A stretch of DNA of 58,811 nt from an uncultured Collinsella sp. (GCA_937923795.1 CALDWI010000020.1:1-58811); one strand, 5' to 3'; shown: positions 44,641 to 53,855, counted from the stretch's first letter. A program made the numbers and translations. The notes: generated by a model not told the origin, from the sequence alone.

Positions 44641-46851
44641 TTACTCGCTGTAGCGGGTGGCGATGGCGGCTTGTACCATGCCGGCGCTCATGAGGTACGT
44701 TACCAAGAAGTAGCCACCGTATGCTGCCAGGAAGATTGCGCAGGTGAGGCCCACGGTGCCGCCGATGCTCATATTTCCGAATATGCTCACCAGCTCGATG
44801 ATCACCTTAAGTGCCACAAAGGAGTGCGCCAAGCCCACTGCCAGCGGGAACAGGAAGAATACCGCTTGCTGCGCCATCACCGAATGGCGAATCTGGCGGT
44901 CGTCGCAGCCGATCTGTGCCAGCACACGATAGCTGCGGCTGCCGTCGGCCACGTTGGAGAGTTGCTGGATCGACAGAATCGCCGCGCATGCAACAACCAA
45001 TACAAAGCCGATGTAGATGGCTAGGTAGCTAATAAGACCGTTCATTTGCGCTGCTTGCGTGTACATCTCGGAGCGTGTGATGAAGGTTCCCCACGACCCC
45101 GGCTCCTTGCCGTCAACGAGCAGATTGTCGAGCAAAGTGTATTTAATGCTCTCGTCTGCCTCGGTCGTATCCATCCCCTGTTTGTAGTTAACGAGCAGGC
45201 TACTGGAATACGGCTGCAGATTAAGTTGGGACAACAGTTCGTCGGCAACGACGACGGTACCCGGATTACTGCCCATCGCCGAGTTGGCGATGGCCGCCGT
45301 ATCTTCGTCCGACTTATCGGTTGCGGGCTTGAGCGTATGCCCGCCCAAGGTAAGGGCATGGCCGTCAGCCATATACTTGGTGTACAGCTCGACCAGCTCG
45401 CCGCCCATATCACACGTGAGCAGATACTGGTCGCGGCCAATGCTCACCGGCTCCTCGCCCATCATCTGACGCAGTTTGTTGTACTGGCTCGCCGGCGTCA
45501 CAAACAGACCCATCGTATCGGCATTGCTACCCCCGAACGCCTTGGGAAGCTTTTCGCCCATGGTCTTGCACATCTCACTTGGGGTCACCGAAGGATTCGA
45601 GCCGCCAAATGGGTAACTCAGATACGAATCGATCTGCACATGCTCACCGGCAACATCGGCGATATCGACCTTCTTGCCGGTCTCGTCGTTGTTGTCCGCC
45701 GACTTGCCCTTGCCGTGCCATGCAGGGTACAAATCGACCGTTGTATCGGCCAACACCATGCGATCGGCCTCAGACGGATTGACATACCCTTTGTACCCTT
45801 TGTAGTAGTCGAGCGTATCGGGCGTGTAATAGACATACGTCTGAGACACGTCAACAGGGTTATAGCGCTCCAGGTTTTCATTCATCACGTTGGCAATTGA
45901 CATACCGCACGTCACCGAGGTGATGGCCAAAAACAGGAGCATCGCGATGACGCCCATCGAAAAGCACACCGTATTAACCTTCGCCGCAAGCTGGCGCACG
46001 GTAAACATGTTGAGGCCGCGCCAATACACGCCGCGCAGGCTCTGCAGCAGCTTGATGAGCATGCCCGAGAGTCCCCAGAACAGGGCAAAGGTGCCCACGG
46101 TAACCATAGCGGTCGTAATACCAAACTGGTTCATGGGCTCTTGCAGCTTGCTGTCCGTCGCGGTTAGCGGGAACCCATCACGTAGCAGACGGTAATAGGC
46201 CACGCCCACCAGCACCGCGCCCACGACAAAGATGGCAATCGCTATCCAGGGGTTGCGTGTCTTGATGCTCTCGTTGCGACGCTCGGCACCCATAAGCTCG
46301 ATGAGTTTGGTGCGACGCACGGCGCGAAGGTTCAGCAGTAGCGTGAGCACAAACATTACGAGCATGCAGACAAGGGTCAGATTGAACGCATGCATCGAGA
46401 AAAAGAAGTGGAAATTGGCGATCTGTGTCTTAAAGAGCGAGGCCGTAAAGAACGTCATGAGCTGGGAGAGTCCCACACCCAGCACAATGCCGGCGACAAA
46501 GGCCACCACCGAGACAATCACCGTCTCGAGCGCCATGATAGTGGCGACGCGCCCGCGCCCCATGCCGAGCACCTGGTACAGGCCAAACTCCTTCTTGCGG
46601 CGTTTCATGATGAAGTTATTGGCATACACCATTAAAAAGGCCATGACACCGGCCAAAAAGTACGTCAGGTCGCCGAGCATGCTGCCCATAACCTGCGCCA
46701 AGCCCTCTTCATCGATTCCGGCGATGTCGACCTGCATCGAGATGGTGTTAAAAGCATAGAAGACCGTGACGCCCAGGGTGAGCGTCAAAAGGTAGACGAG
46801 GTAGTCGCGGCCGGCGCGGCGGACGTTGCCCCAAGCGAGTTTACAGAGCAT
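44641..46851 (-). CDS. FtsX-like ABC transporter permease
   Basis: The 736-residue membrane protein has about ten predicted helices in the 4+2+4-like layout of BceB-type permeases, with a large extracytoplasmic domain (residues about 345-615) between helices. GAGGG precedes the ATG at 46851, which overlaps the ATPase gene by 11 bases, so the two are translationally coupled. BceAB-like systems remove antimicrobial peptides and usually sit beside a two-component system; none is present here, so the regulator and substrate are unknown. Confidence 0.88.
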   Translation of the reverse strand: MLCKLAWGNVRRAGRDYLVYLLTLTLGVTVFYAFNTISMQVDIAGIDEEGLAQVMGSMLGDLTYFLAGVMAFLMVYANNFIMKRRKKEFGLYQVLGMGRGRVATIMALETVIVSVVAFVAGIVLGVGLSQLMTFFTASLFKTQIANFHFFFSMHAFNLTLVCMLVMFVLTLLLNLRAVRRTKLIELMGAERRNESIKTRNPWIAIAIFVVGAVLVGVAYYRLLRDGFPLTATDSKLQEPMNQFGITTAMVTVGTFALFWGLSGMLIKLLQSLRGVYWRGLNMFTVRQLAAKVNTVCFSMGVIAMLLFLAITSVTCGMSIANVMNENLERYNPVDVSQTYVYYTPDTLDYYKGYKGYVNPSEADRMVLADTTVDLYPAWHGKGKSADNNDETGKKVDIADVAGEHVQIDSYLSYPFGGSNPSVTPSEMCKTMGEKLPKAFGGSNADTMGLFVTPASQYNKLRQMMGEEPVSIGRDQYLLTCDMGGELVELYTKYMADGHALTLGGHTLKPATDKSDEDTAAIANSAMGSNPGTVVVADELLSQLNLQPYSSSLLVNYKQGMDTTEADESIKYTLLDNLLVDGKEPGSWGTFITRSEMYTQAAQMNGLISYLAIYIGFVLVVACAAILSIQQLSNVADGSRSYRVLAQIGCDDRQIRHSVMAQQAVFFLFPLAVGLAHSFVALKVIIELVSIFGNMSIGGTVGLTCAIFLAAYGGYFLVTYLMSAGMVQAAIATRYSE

Positions 46852-47626
46852 CGGAGCCCTCACCGCCCATCATGGCAACGACCTCCATAATGCGGTCGAA
46901 GAACTCTCGGCGGTCGGTGTCGCCGCGGCGCAGCTCGGTGAAGATCTTGCCGTCGCGAATGAACAGCACACGGCTCGTGTAGCTGGCGGCAAAGCTGTCG
47001 TGCGTGACCATGAGCACGGTGGCGCGTAGGCGGCGGTTAAGGGCCTCCAGGCTCTCGAGCAGCAGGCGAGCGCTCTTGGAATCGAGGGCGCCGGTGGGCT
47101 CGTCGGCCATGATCATGGTGGGGTCGGTAACGAGCGCGCGAGCCGCGGCAACGCGCTGCTGCTGACCGCCGGACATCTGGTAGGGATACTTGTCGAGCAC
47201 CTGACTGATAGACAGGCGCGCTGCCACATCCTGCACGCGGGTCGAGATCTCTGCCGAGTTTGTGCGGGCGATGGTGAGCGGCAGAGCGATGTTCTCGCGT
47301 GCCGTGAGCGTATCGAGCAGGTTGGAGTCCTGGAAGATAAAGCCCAGCTCCTCGCGGCGGAACTGCGAGAGCTTGGCCTGCTTCATGCGCGTCACGTCCT
47401 GCCCGTTGATGCGGATCGTGCCACTTGTGGCGCTATCGATGGTCGACACGCAGTTGAGCAACGTCGACTTGCCCGAGCCCGAAGCGCCCATGATGCCAAC
47501 GAACTCGCCGCGGTTGACGGTAAAGCTGACGTCGTTGAGCGCGCGGGTCACGTTGCCCAACGCGCCGTATACCTTTTCGAGATGCGCGACCTCCAGTACC
47601 GGGGTCGCCATGTGCGTGGTTTGCAT
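46841..47626 (-). CDS. ABC transporter ATP-binding protein (MacB/BceA type)
   Basis: The 261-residue ATPase has Walker A GASGSGKST, Q-loop FQDSNLL, signature MSGGQ, Walker B MIMADEPTGALDS and the switch His in VTHD. AAAGGA precedes the ATG. It energises the FtsX-like permease encoded by the overlapping next gene. It is divergent from the NUDIX-Vsr gene. Confidence 0.92.
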   Translation of the reverse strand: MQTTHMATPVLEVAHLEKVYGALGNVTRALNDVSFTVNRGEFVGIMGASGSGKSTLLNCVSTIDSATSGTIRINGQDVTRMKQAKLSQFRREELGFIFQDSNLLDTLTARENIALPLTIARTNSAEISTRVQDVAARLSISQVLDKYPYQMSGGQQQRVAAARALVTDPTMIMADEPTGALDSKSARLLLESLEALNRRLRATVLMVTHDSFAASYTSRVLFIRDGKIFTELRRGDTDRREFFDRIMEVVAMMGGEGSDAL

Positions 47627-47774
47627 ACCGAGTCCTTTCTTGCGATTAGTCTACGGCATCTATAGTCGCAAGAAGACGAGTCGGCTACCATCGATATGGC
47701 TTACGCTTGCCTTACCGTTGTGTAAGGTACGGGTAGCCAGCCTGCCACGTGTTGATATTGAGAGAGGACTCCTG

Positions 47775-48764
47775 TTGAAGACTGTTCATGTTGCCGCTGG
47801 GATCATTCGCAAGGAAGGATCTGATGAGCTGCTTGCCGTGCAGCGCGGCTATGGCGACATGCAGGGACTTTGGGAATTCCCCGGCGGCAAGCTCATGCGC
47901 GGCGAGACGCCCGAGGACGCCGTACGCCGCGAGCTTATGGAGGAGCTGCAGGTAAAAGTCACCAACCTGCGCGATTTCTACACCGTTGAGTATGACTACC
48001 CCGATTTTCATCTCTCCATGGAGTGCTACTACTGCTCGCTCGCCGATGAATCCGATAAGCCTCAGAAGCACGACCGCCAGCTTGATATCCGCTGGATTCC
48101 GCGCACCTCGCTTGCCACGGTGGAATGGATGCCCGCAGACAAGGGGCTCATCGATGCCCTGATTGAGCTGAAGGAAGACCGGCTCGAGGCCAACGGCACT
48201 GTCAACGACGCCGAGGCCGCCACGACCGAACACCCCGCCACCAAGCCCAAGCGCGCACCTAAACGCCGCAGCAAAAAGCGCGCCAAGCCCGGCCTGCTCG
48301 ACGGCATCGACACCTCGGACCTTTCCGCCGACGAGCGCGAACTGGTGCGCCGTCGCGCCGCCATCAAAAAGTCCATGAAGGGCAACAAGCGCGCCAACAC
48401 CAAACCCGAGCTGCTCGTTCGCCAGCGCCTGCGGGCAGCAGGTCTTACGGGCTATCGCTTGGAATGGAAGGTTCCCGGCAAGCCCGACATCGCCTTCCCC
48501 GGCCGCAAGATCGCCATCTTCGTCAACGGCTGCTTTTGGCACCGCTGCCCCAAGTGCAACCCCAGCCAGCCCAAGCGCAATGTTGAGTTTTGGGAGGCAA
48601 AGTTCCGTCGCAACGTCGAGCGCGACCGTGCCGCCGTGGCAGCGCTCACCGAAATGGGCTGGACGCCCATAACCATCTGGGAATGCGAACTCAAAAAGGA
48701 CCGCATCGACGCCACGATGGAAAAGGTCATCGAGCAGGTACGGGCTGCAGAGCCGCAGCGCTAA
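47775..48764 (+). CDS. Fusion of NUDIX hydrolase and Vsr-type endonuclease
   Basis: The 329-residue protein joins two DNA-maintenance domains. Residues 1-140 are a MutT-like NUDIX domain with a complete NUDIX box (39-61: G, Glu45, REL-EE). A Lys/Arg-rich linker (about 150-200) leads to a Vsr/DUF559-type nuclease (about 205-329): GYRLEWKVPGKPDIAF with the catalytic Asp, VNGCFWH with the catalytic His, and ITIWECEL. The TTG start at 47775 follows GAGAGGA; the frame stays open far upstream across the divergent gene, which is not credible. No cytosine methyltransferase partner is nearby. Confidence 0.85.
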   Translation: MKTVHVAAGIIRKEGSDELLAVQRGYGDMQGLWEFPGGKLMRGETPEDAVRRELMEELQVKVTNLRDFYTVEYDYPDFHLSMECYYCSLADESDKPQKHDRQLDIRWIPRTSLATVEWMPADKGLIDALIELKEDRLEANGTVNDAEAATTEHPATKPKRAPKRRSKKRAKPGLLDGIDTSDLSADERELVRRRAAIKKSMKGNKRANTKPELLVRQRLRAAGLTGYRLEWKVPGKPDIAFPGRKIAIFVNGCFWHRCPKCNPSQPKRNVEFWEAKFRRNVERDRAAVAALTEMGWTPITIWECELKKDRIDATMEKVIEQVRAAEPQR

Positions 48765-48865
48765 CAGCGAGCATTCACACGCTCCGCACGTCCGCGCCAC
48801 GTCTACGCCACAAACCTTAGAAAGCCCTTAAGCTCAAAACCTTTCAAGAGTGTTACTCAATAGCC

Positions 48866-48890
48866 TTGACCTGCGGTTTCATCGTAACAC
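48866..48890. other. Dispersed TTGACCTGCGG motif within a GTGTTAC/GTAACAC dyad
   Basis: TTGACCTGCGGTTT at 48866 lies between GTGTTAC and GTAACAC arms. Related strings occur near 30534, 44472 (inside the LuxR-linked repeats) and 43177 (reverse strand). Confidence 0.35.
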
Positions 48891-49017
48891 CAAACCAGGT
48901 TAAGCCTTTCTTTAGCGCTTCTTTGCAGCAACCGCGGCATAATACTGCCAGCGCACGGGACCTAGCAGCACACCCCGTGCACAATCTTTTGGTGGACATC
49001 GAGGAGGCCGCATAAGC

Positions 49018-49227
49018 ATGCATTCTTCCAACGGCGCAGCACAGCAGCCATCCCTAAATCATGCAAACCTTTTCTCCTTCCCCCCGACACAGAGAAACGG
49101 CCTCCTCGACTCCCCCACCACAAAAGCCAAACGCTCAACCGACCAGAATCTTAACTTGCGAGCATCGTTCGAAAAACTCCAAGCATCCCTAGACAAAACC
49201 TTCCCCAACCAAGCCCGGGCATACTAG
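49018..49227 (+). CDS. Small hypothetical protein (69 aa)
   Basis: Unrecognised polar protein beginning MHSSNGAAQQPSLNHANLFS, with a short helical C-terminal part (ASFEKLQASLDKTFP). GAGGAGG lies 10 bases before the ATG. Codon use is less typical of the window (AGA, CTA present), so it may be recent or not real. It stands alone between the NUDIX-Vsr gene and a long palindrome. Confidence 0.4.
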   Translation: MHSSNGAAQQPSLNHANLFSFPPTQRNGLLDSPTTKAKRSTDQNLNLRASFEKLQASLDKTFPNQARAY

Positions 49228-49297
49228 CCCTCATCAACAAAGCGCCCCTCGCGCCCCATCCTTTCCGCCCTAACGCCACAAGGGCGATTGAGCAGAA

Positions 49298-49444
49298 CGG
49301 CTTGGGCGGGTCCCCGTACTTAGTTTCCAAAATCATTCCGCAGCGCGAAGGCCCCCGTTGCCAACGCTTCGTAGAAGCGAGGCAACGGGGGCCTTCATGC
49401 GCGAGGACGTTTTGGAAACTAAGTACGGGGACCCGCCCAAGCCG
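49298..49444. repeat. Long perfect palindrome 3' of the aldolase gene (palindrome family, copy 4)
   Basis: Arms 49298-49332 and 49410-49444 pair perfectly over 35 bp, the longest of the family. The inner stem 49347-49362 with 49381-49396 (16 bp) is capped by CGCTTC-GTA-GAAGCG. Internal-loop sequences are ATTCCGCAG on the left and CGAGGACG on the right. It begins 28 bases past the aldolase stop codon. Confidence 0.88.
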
Positions 49445-49471
49445 TCCGGTGGGATCAGAGTACCCTTGCTG

Positions 49472-50329
49472 TTACTCTGCTTTGCCCACAGAGTTGAGGT
49501 TGGTCATGCGAATCTTAACTAGCTCGGTGATCTCACGCATGCCCTCCTTGGCCGGCTTCTTGGGATCGAAGCAGGCGGGGTTCTCGGCCATGTAGGCCAT
49601 GAAGCCCTTGGTGTAGGCCTGACGCAGCTCGGTGGCGTAGTTGACCTTGCAGATGCCGTTCTTCACGGCCTCGGCGACCTGCTCATCGGGCACACCGGAG
49701 GTGCCGTGCAGAACCAGCGGCACGTCGACGGCGTCGCGGATGGCCTTGACCACGGACTGCTCGATGTGCGGATCGCTCGTGTACACACCGTGGCTGGTGC
49801 CAACGCCAATTGCGAGGGAGGTGCAGCCGGTGCGCTCGACGAACTCCTTGGCCTCGGCCGGATCGGTGTAGGGGCTCTCGCCCTCAACCGCGGGACCGTC
49901 GTCCTCCTTGCCGCCAACCTTGCCGAGCTCAGCCTCGACGGGCACGCCCATGGCGCGGCCAGCGTCGGCGACGGACTTGGTCAGAGCGATGTTGTCCTCG
50001 AAGGACTCGTGCGAGCCGTCGATCATGACAGAGGTGTAGCCAGTGCGGAAAGCCTGCATGCAGCGGTCATAGCCATCGCCGTGATCGAGGTGCAGAGCGA
50101 CGGGCACGGAAGCGCGCTCGGCGGCAGCCTTGACCATGCCGTAGAAGTAGTCCAGACCAGCGGTCTTGATGGTGCCCGGGGTGGTCTGCATGATGACGGG
50201 GGACTTGGTCTCCTCGGCAGCGGCCAGAACGGCCATAACAAACTCGAGGTTCTCGACGTTGAACGCGCCAACGGCGTAATGACCGGCCTGAGCGTCCTTG
50301 AGCATCTTTTCGGTGGTAACAAGTGCCAT
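49472..50329 (-). CDS. fba: Class II fructose/tagatose-bisphosphate aldolase
   Basis: Cleaves a ketose-1,6-bisphosphate to DHAP and glyceraldehyde-3-phosphate with Zn2+. The 285-residue protein has GAFNVENLE near the N-terminus, the catalytic/metal motif ALHLDHGDG, a GVGTSHGVY loop and LHGTSG. The GatY/KbaY-like length leaves fructose or tagatose specificity open. AGGAG precedes the ATG at 50329; the frame runs further upstream without support. It is divergent from a DeoR-type regulator that may control it. Confidence 0.9.
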   Translation of the reverse strand: MALVTTEKMLKDAQAGHYAVGAFNVENLEFVMAVLAAAEETKSPVIMQTTPGTIKTAGLDYFYGMVKAAAERASVPVALHLDHGDGYDRCMQAFRTGYTSVMIDGSHESFEDNIALTKSVADAGRAMGVPVEAELGKVGGKEDDGPAVEGESPYTDPAEAKEFVERTGCTSLAIGVGTSHGVYTSDPHIEQSVVKAIRDAVDVPLVLHGTSGVPDEQVAEAVKNGICKVNYATELRQAYTKGFMAYMAENPACFDPKKPAKEGMREITELVKIRMTNLNSVGKAE

Positions 50330-50484
50330 GAGCGTTTGCTCCTCTCCCTCGCCCGCATCTGGACATCGGGCGTAGTTGTTCACAAGGCGTTTTACCTTGC
50401 GTTTTACTGCGCTCATTGTATGAAATTCAGCGGCTTTGCACGTGCGAGATATTGAGCCCATGCAGGTCAATACCGTCGTTTTTG

Positions 50485-50620
50485 AAAAGTAAACGGAAGG
50501 AATTTGAACCGAGCGGACATGTTCGATATTGAATTTTGAGCGTTCAGCGTCTTTCTTTTATAGAAAAGATAAGTAATCGAAAGGTATTTTCTTACTCAAA
50601 AAGAAAATGAACGAAAATAG
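50485..50620. promoter_or_regulatory. Repeated DeoR-type boxes in the fba-deoR divergent region
   Basis: AAAGTAAACGGAAGGAATTT (from about 50486) and AAGTAATCGAAAGGTATTTT (from 50571) are direct repeats, and ATGAACGAAAATAG (about 50607-50620) is a weaker third. They share an (A)TNACGRAA core typical of DeoR-family targets and lie between the two divergent starts. Confidence 0.55.
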
Positions 50621-50663
50621 AGTCAACACAATTCCTGCAAATTTGGCCGAGAATGGAGCAGCT

Positions 50664-51467
50664 ATGGCCCACGCAACAACCCGTGCCTTCGCCGATGAGC
50701 GTCGTGCCGCCATCATGGAAATGCTTGAGCATAATGCCTCGGTGCAGGTAGCAGAAATCGCCCAGACCTTTGGCGTGTCCTCCGTTACCGCCCGCGCCGA
50801 CCTGGACGCGCTCGCCGAAGCAGGCAAGCTGCGCCGCACGCATGGTGGCGCCGTATCGCTCCACAAGCGTCTGACTGTTTCCACGCAGGATCGCCGCATC
50901 AATGTCAACGTCGCCGCCAAGCAGGCCATCGCGCAAAGCGCCATCGAGCTCGTCAATGACGGCGACACGCTGCTCGTTGACTCGGGCACCACGGCGCTCG
51001 AGTTCGTCCGGCTCCTCGATCAGCGCGACGGCATCACCGTTATCACGGCCGACATTACCATCGCCGATTACATCGACGAAAGCATGCCCTCGGTCGATGT
51101 CGTCATGCTGGGCGGGGCGCTGCGCAAAGGTCATCGCTATCTGTACGGCCCGCTCACTATGCAAGCGCTCCAAATGGTCCACGCCGATCTTGCCGTCATG
51201 TGCCCTGGAGCTTTTGTTCCCGGCTGCGGCTTTACGACCGACTTTCCGCAGATGGCCGAGACCAAAGCGGCTATGGTCGGTGCCGCCCGTCAAAGCGTCG
51301 CCCTTATGGACGCCAGCAAGGTTAACGGACGCGGCATGTACCGCTTTGCCGAGCTGACCGATGTCGACACCATCGTGATGGACCGTGATCCCGATGGCGC
51401 CGTCGCCACCTCAATCGCCGAGACCGTCGACGACGCCCGCCCAAATCTCGTCATCGCCGGCGCTTAA
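50664..51467 (+). CDS. DeoR-family sugar-phosphate-responsive regulator
   Basis: The 267-residue protein has an N-terminal DeoR helix-turn-helix (ERRAAIMEMLEHNASVQVAEI...VSSVTARADLDALAEAGKLRRTHGGA) and a sensor domain with the phosphosugar-binding LVDSGTTALEF and CMLGGALR-like loops. The start at 50664 (TGGAG upstream) is preferred over an in-frame ATG at 50607. It is divergent from the aldolase gene, so its effector may be a bisphosphate of that pathway. Confidence 0.87.
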   Translation: MAHATTRAFADERRAAIMEMLEHNASVQVAEIAQTFGVSSVTARADLDALAEAGKLRRTHGGAVSLHKRLTVSTQDRRINVNVAAKQAIAQSAIELVNDGDTLLVDSGTTALEFVRLLDQRDGITVITADITIADYIDESMPSVDVVMLGGALRKGHRYLYGPLTMQALQMVHADLAVMCPGAFVPGCGFTTDFPQMAETKAAMVGAARQSVALMDASKVNGRGMYRFAELTDVDTIVMDRDPDGAVATSIAETVDDARPNLVIAGA

Positions 51468-51470
51468 ACA

Positions 51471-51511
51471 AAAACCACCACAAAGGTGCCTGTCCCCTTT
51501 GTGGTGGTTTT
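51471..51511. terminator. Bidirectional terminator between deoR-type and flavodiiron genes
   Basis: AAAACCACCACAAAGG (51471-51486) pairs perfectly with 51496-51511, giving A-run/T-run flanks on both strands between two convergent genes. Confidence 0.9.
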
Positions 51512-51533
51512 GCTCGTTAAAAGCGAAATATCG

Positions 51534-52694
51534 CTACTTGGAAAGCTCGTCGGCGAGGGCCTCGATCTGAGCGCGCGAGGCGTCGTTGAGCGAGCCCAGC
51601 ACGGTCACCTTGTTCTGCGCCAGGGTGATGTCCTTCATGCCCTCGAGCTCCTTGGTCATAACCTTGGCAGCAGCGGGCGCCCAAGAGCCGGCCTCGACGA
51701 GCGCCACGGTGCGGTTCTGGTAGGCATGCTCGGCGAGCGTATGGATAAAGGTGCTCATGAACGGGAAGATCTCGCCCTGATAGGTGATGGAAGCGAGCAC
51801 CAGGCGGTCGTAGCGGAACGCATCCTCAACGGCCTCGGCCATATCGTCGCGAGCCAGGTCAAAGACGGAGACCTTCTGGCCGCGGGCCTCGAGCGCAGAT
51901 GCGAGCTCCTCAACGGCAGCCTTCAGATGGCCATACACACTCGCATAGGCGATCGTGATGCCCTCGTCCTCGGGCTGGTAGCTCGACCAGGTGTTGTAAG
52001 TGTCGAGGTAGTAGCCCAAATTCTCGGTCAGCACGGGGCCGTGGAGCGGGCAGATAATCTGGATGTCCAGGTCGGCGCCCTTCTTGAGCACGGCCTGCAC
52101 GAACTTGCCGAACTTGCCGACGATGCCAAAGTAGTAGCGGCGCGCTTCGCAAGCCCAGCCCTCGGGATCCTCGATGTCGTTAGCACCGAACTTGCCAAAA
52201 CCGTCGGCACTAAAGAGCACCTTGTCGGTGGCCTCATAGGAGAAGAGCACCTCGGGCCAGTGCACGTTGGGGGCGCCGACAAACGTCAAGCTGTGGCCGC
52301 CCAGGTCGAGCACGTCGCCATCTTTGACGACCATCTTGCGCTCGGGGAAGTCGGTGCCAAAGTAGTTGACCATCATGCGGAAAGCGCCCATGCTGGCAAC
52401 AATCTGCGCCTGGGGATAGCGCTCCATAAAGGCGGCGATGCCGGCGGAGTGATCGGGCTCCATGTGATGGACGATCAGGTAGTCGGGCGTGCGGCCATCG
52501 AGCACGGCCTCGAGGTTGCCGAGCCACTCGTCAACAAAACCGCCGTCGACTGAATCGGCGACAGCGATCTTTTCGCCCAAGATAACGTAGCTGTTGTATG
52601 CCATGCCGTTCTCGGACACATCGTACTGGCCCTCGAACAGGTCAATGTCGTGATCGTTAACGCCAATGTAGCGGATATCCTTGGTGATCTCCAT
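51534..52694 (-). CDS. Flavodiiron protein (oxygen/NO reductase)
   Basis: Reduces O2 to water or NO to N2O, protecting an anaerobe. The 386-residue protein has a metallo-beta-lactamase-like di-iron domain (HHMEPDHSAG metal ligands, later PLHGP) and a C-terminal flavodoxin domain (ITIAYASVYGHLKAAVEELA). No rubredoxin domain is fused, so electrons come from a separate protein. AGGAGG lies 10 bases before the ATG at 52694. It stands alone between a terminator and the galactose regulator gene. Confidence 0.93.
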   Translation of the reverse strand: MEITKDIRYIGVNDHDIDLFEGQYDVSENGMAYNSYVILGEKIAVADSVDGGFVDEWLGNLEAVLDGRTPDYLIVHHMEPDHSAGIAAFMERYPQAQIVASMGAFRMMVNYFGTDFPERKMVVKDGDVLDLGGHSLTFVGAPNVHWPEVLFSYEATDKVLFSADGFGKFGANDIEDPEGWACEARRYYFGIVGKFGKFVQAVLKKGADLDIQIICPLHGPVLTENLGYYLDTYNTWSSYQPEDEGITIAYASVYGHLKAAVEELASALEARGQKVSVFDLARDDMAEAVEDAFRYDRLVLASITYQGEIFPFMSTFIHTLAEHAYQNRTVALVEAGSWAPAAAKVMTKELEGMKDITLAQNKVTVLGSLNDASRAQIEALADELSK

Positions 52695-52823
52695 CAGGCA
52701 AAGCCTCCTAGATAGACAAAAGAGCCCGTCTATCATAGCACTCGTCTTCATAGCCACGGCTATCTGCCAGCATCCTTATCGATTGTTATTGAGGCGGAAT
52801 ATATCGCCATTGACCTGCAAAAA

Positions 52824-53855
52824 CTATGTGCGCGGAGCTGCCGTGGTATGTCGAACGATAAGCTGGCCGGGAATACGAATGGCAACGGTTTTGTCCGTTG
52901 CCCCCGCCTTGGGAACCGCGTGCTCGAACACCTCGCGTCCACGCTGATGCAAATCGAATCGAACGGTCGTGAGCTCGTTGTGTGCCACAAAATCATCGAG
53001 CGAATCGTCGACGCCCACCACGCTCACGTCCTCGGGCACGCGCAGACCGCTATCGCGCAGCGCTGCAATCGCGCCATTTGCCATCTGGTCGTTTGCCGCG
53101 TAAATCGCCGTCATGGTGCGATCGTGCTCGGCCAGGTACCTGCCGGCCTCGTAGCCGCTGTTGGCAGACCAGTCGCCCTCGAGCGGCTCTGCCGGCTCGA
53201 TGTGTTTACGCTCGAGTGCATCCTGCCAACCGGCGCGGCGAAATTGTTCGTCGACCGAGAACGACGGGCCGCCAATATAGCGAATCTGCTCGTGCCCCAG
53301 CTCAAACAGGTGATCCATAAGCAACAGCGAGCAGCCGTAATGGTCGGAATCGACCGTGGTCACCCGCGGGTGCGCATACATGGTAACGATGACCGTGCCA
53401 ATGCCCGGCAGTGGATCAAACGTCTCAAAATCGGGCGCCATGCGACTCATGCCGATGATGATGCCGTCCACGGGCAGCGCGGCCATACGACGCGTGGCCT
53501 CGGCAAGCGAAAACTCCTCGGTCTTGGACATCTCGACCAGCGTGATGGCGCAATTATGCTCGCGAGCAGCGCTGGCGATGCCGTCGATCATTGAAAGGTT
53601 GCCAAACTTGGTGACATCGTTGATGCACAGGCCGACCGAATGGTAACGGCCGTCGCGCAGCGAGCGACCGGCATAACTCGGACGAAAGCCGAGCTCTTGC
53701 ATAGCGGCCTGCACGCGCTGGCGCGTCTGCTCGTTAACGTTGGGCAAGCCGTTGGCGACGCGCGAAACCGTCTGCTGCGAAACGCCAGCAGCGCGGGCGA
53801 CGTCGGCCATGGAGACCGGACGCGAACTGGTATCGTTGGACGGACGCCTTGCCAC
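52824..53855 (-). CDS. galR: LacI/GalR-family regulator of the galactose genes
   Basis: The 343-residue protein has a LacI helix-turn-helix (MADVARAAGVSQQTVSRVANG, about 16-36) and a sugar-binding sensor domain. The GTG start at 53855 follows GAAGGTGA. It is divergent from galK and galT. Three matching operator-like sites (53949, 54072, 54136) lie between it and galK, one on its own side, so it should repress the galactose genes and itself. Confidence 0.88.
   Translation of the reverse strand: MARRPSNDTSSRPVSMADVARAAGVSQQTVSRVANGLPNVNEQTRQRVQAAMQELGFRPSYAGRSLRDGRYHSVGLCINDVTKFGNLSMIDGIASAAREHNCAITLVEMSKTEEFSLAEATRRMAALPVDGIIIGMSRMAPDFETFDPLPGIGTVIVTMYAHPRVTTVDSDHYGCSLLLMDHLFELGHEQIRYIGGPSFSVDEQFRRAGWQDALERKHIEPAEPLEGDWSANSGYEAGRYLAEHDRTMTAIYAANDQMANGAIAALRDSGLRVPEDVSVVGVDDSLDDFVAHNELTTVRFDLHQRGREVFEHAVPKAGATDKTVAIRIPGQLIVRHTTAAPRT

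Noticed and set aside
47262..47774. N-terminal extension of the NUDIX-Vsr frame
   Set aside because: This part is antisense to the ABC ATPase gene and its promoter; the TTG at 47775 with GAGAGGA is the sensible start.
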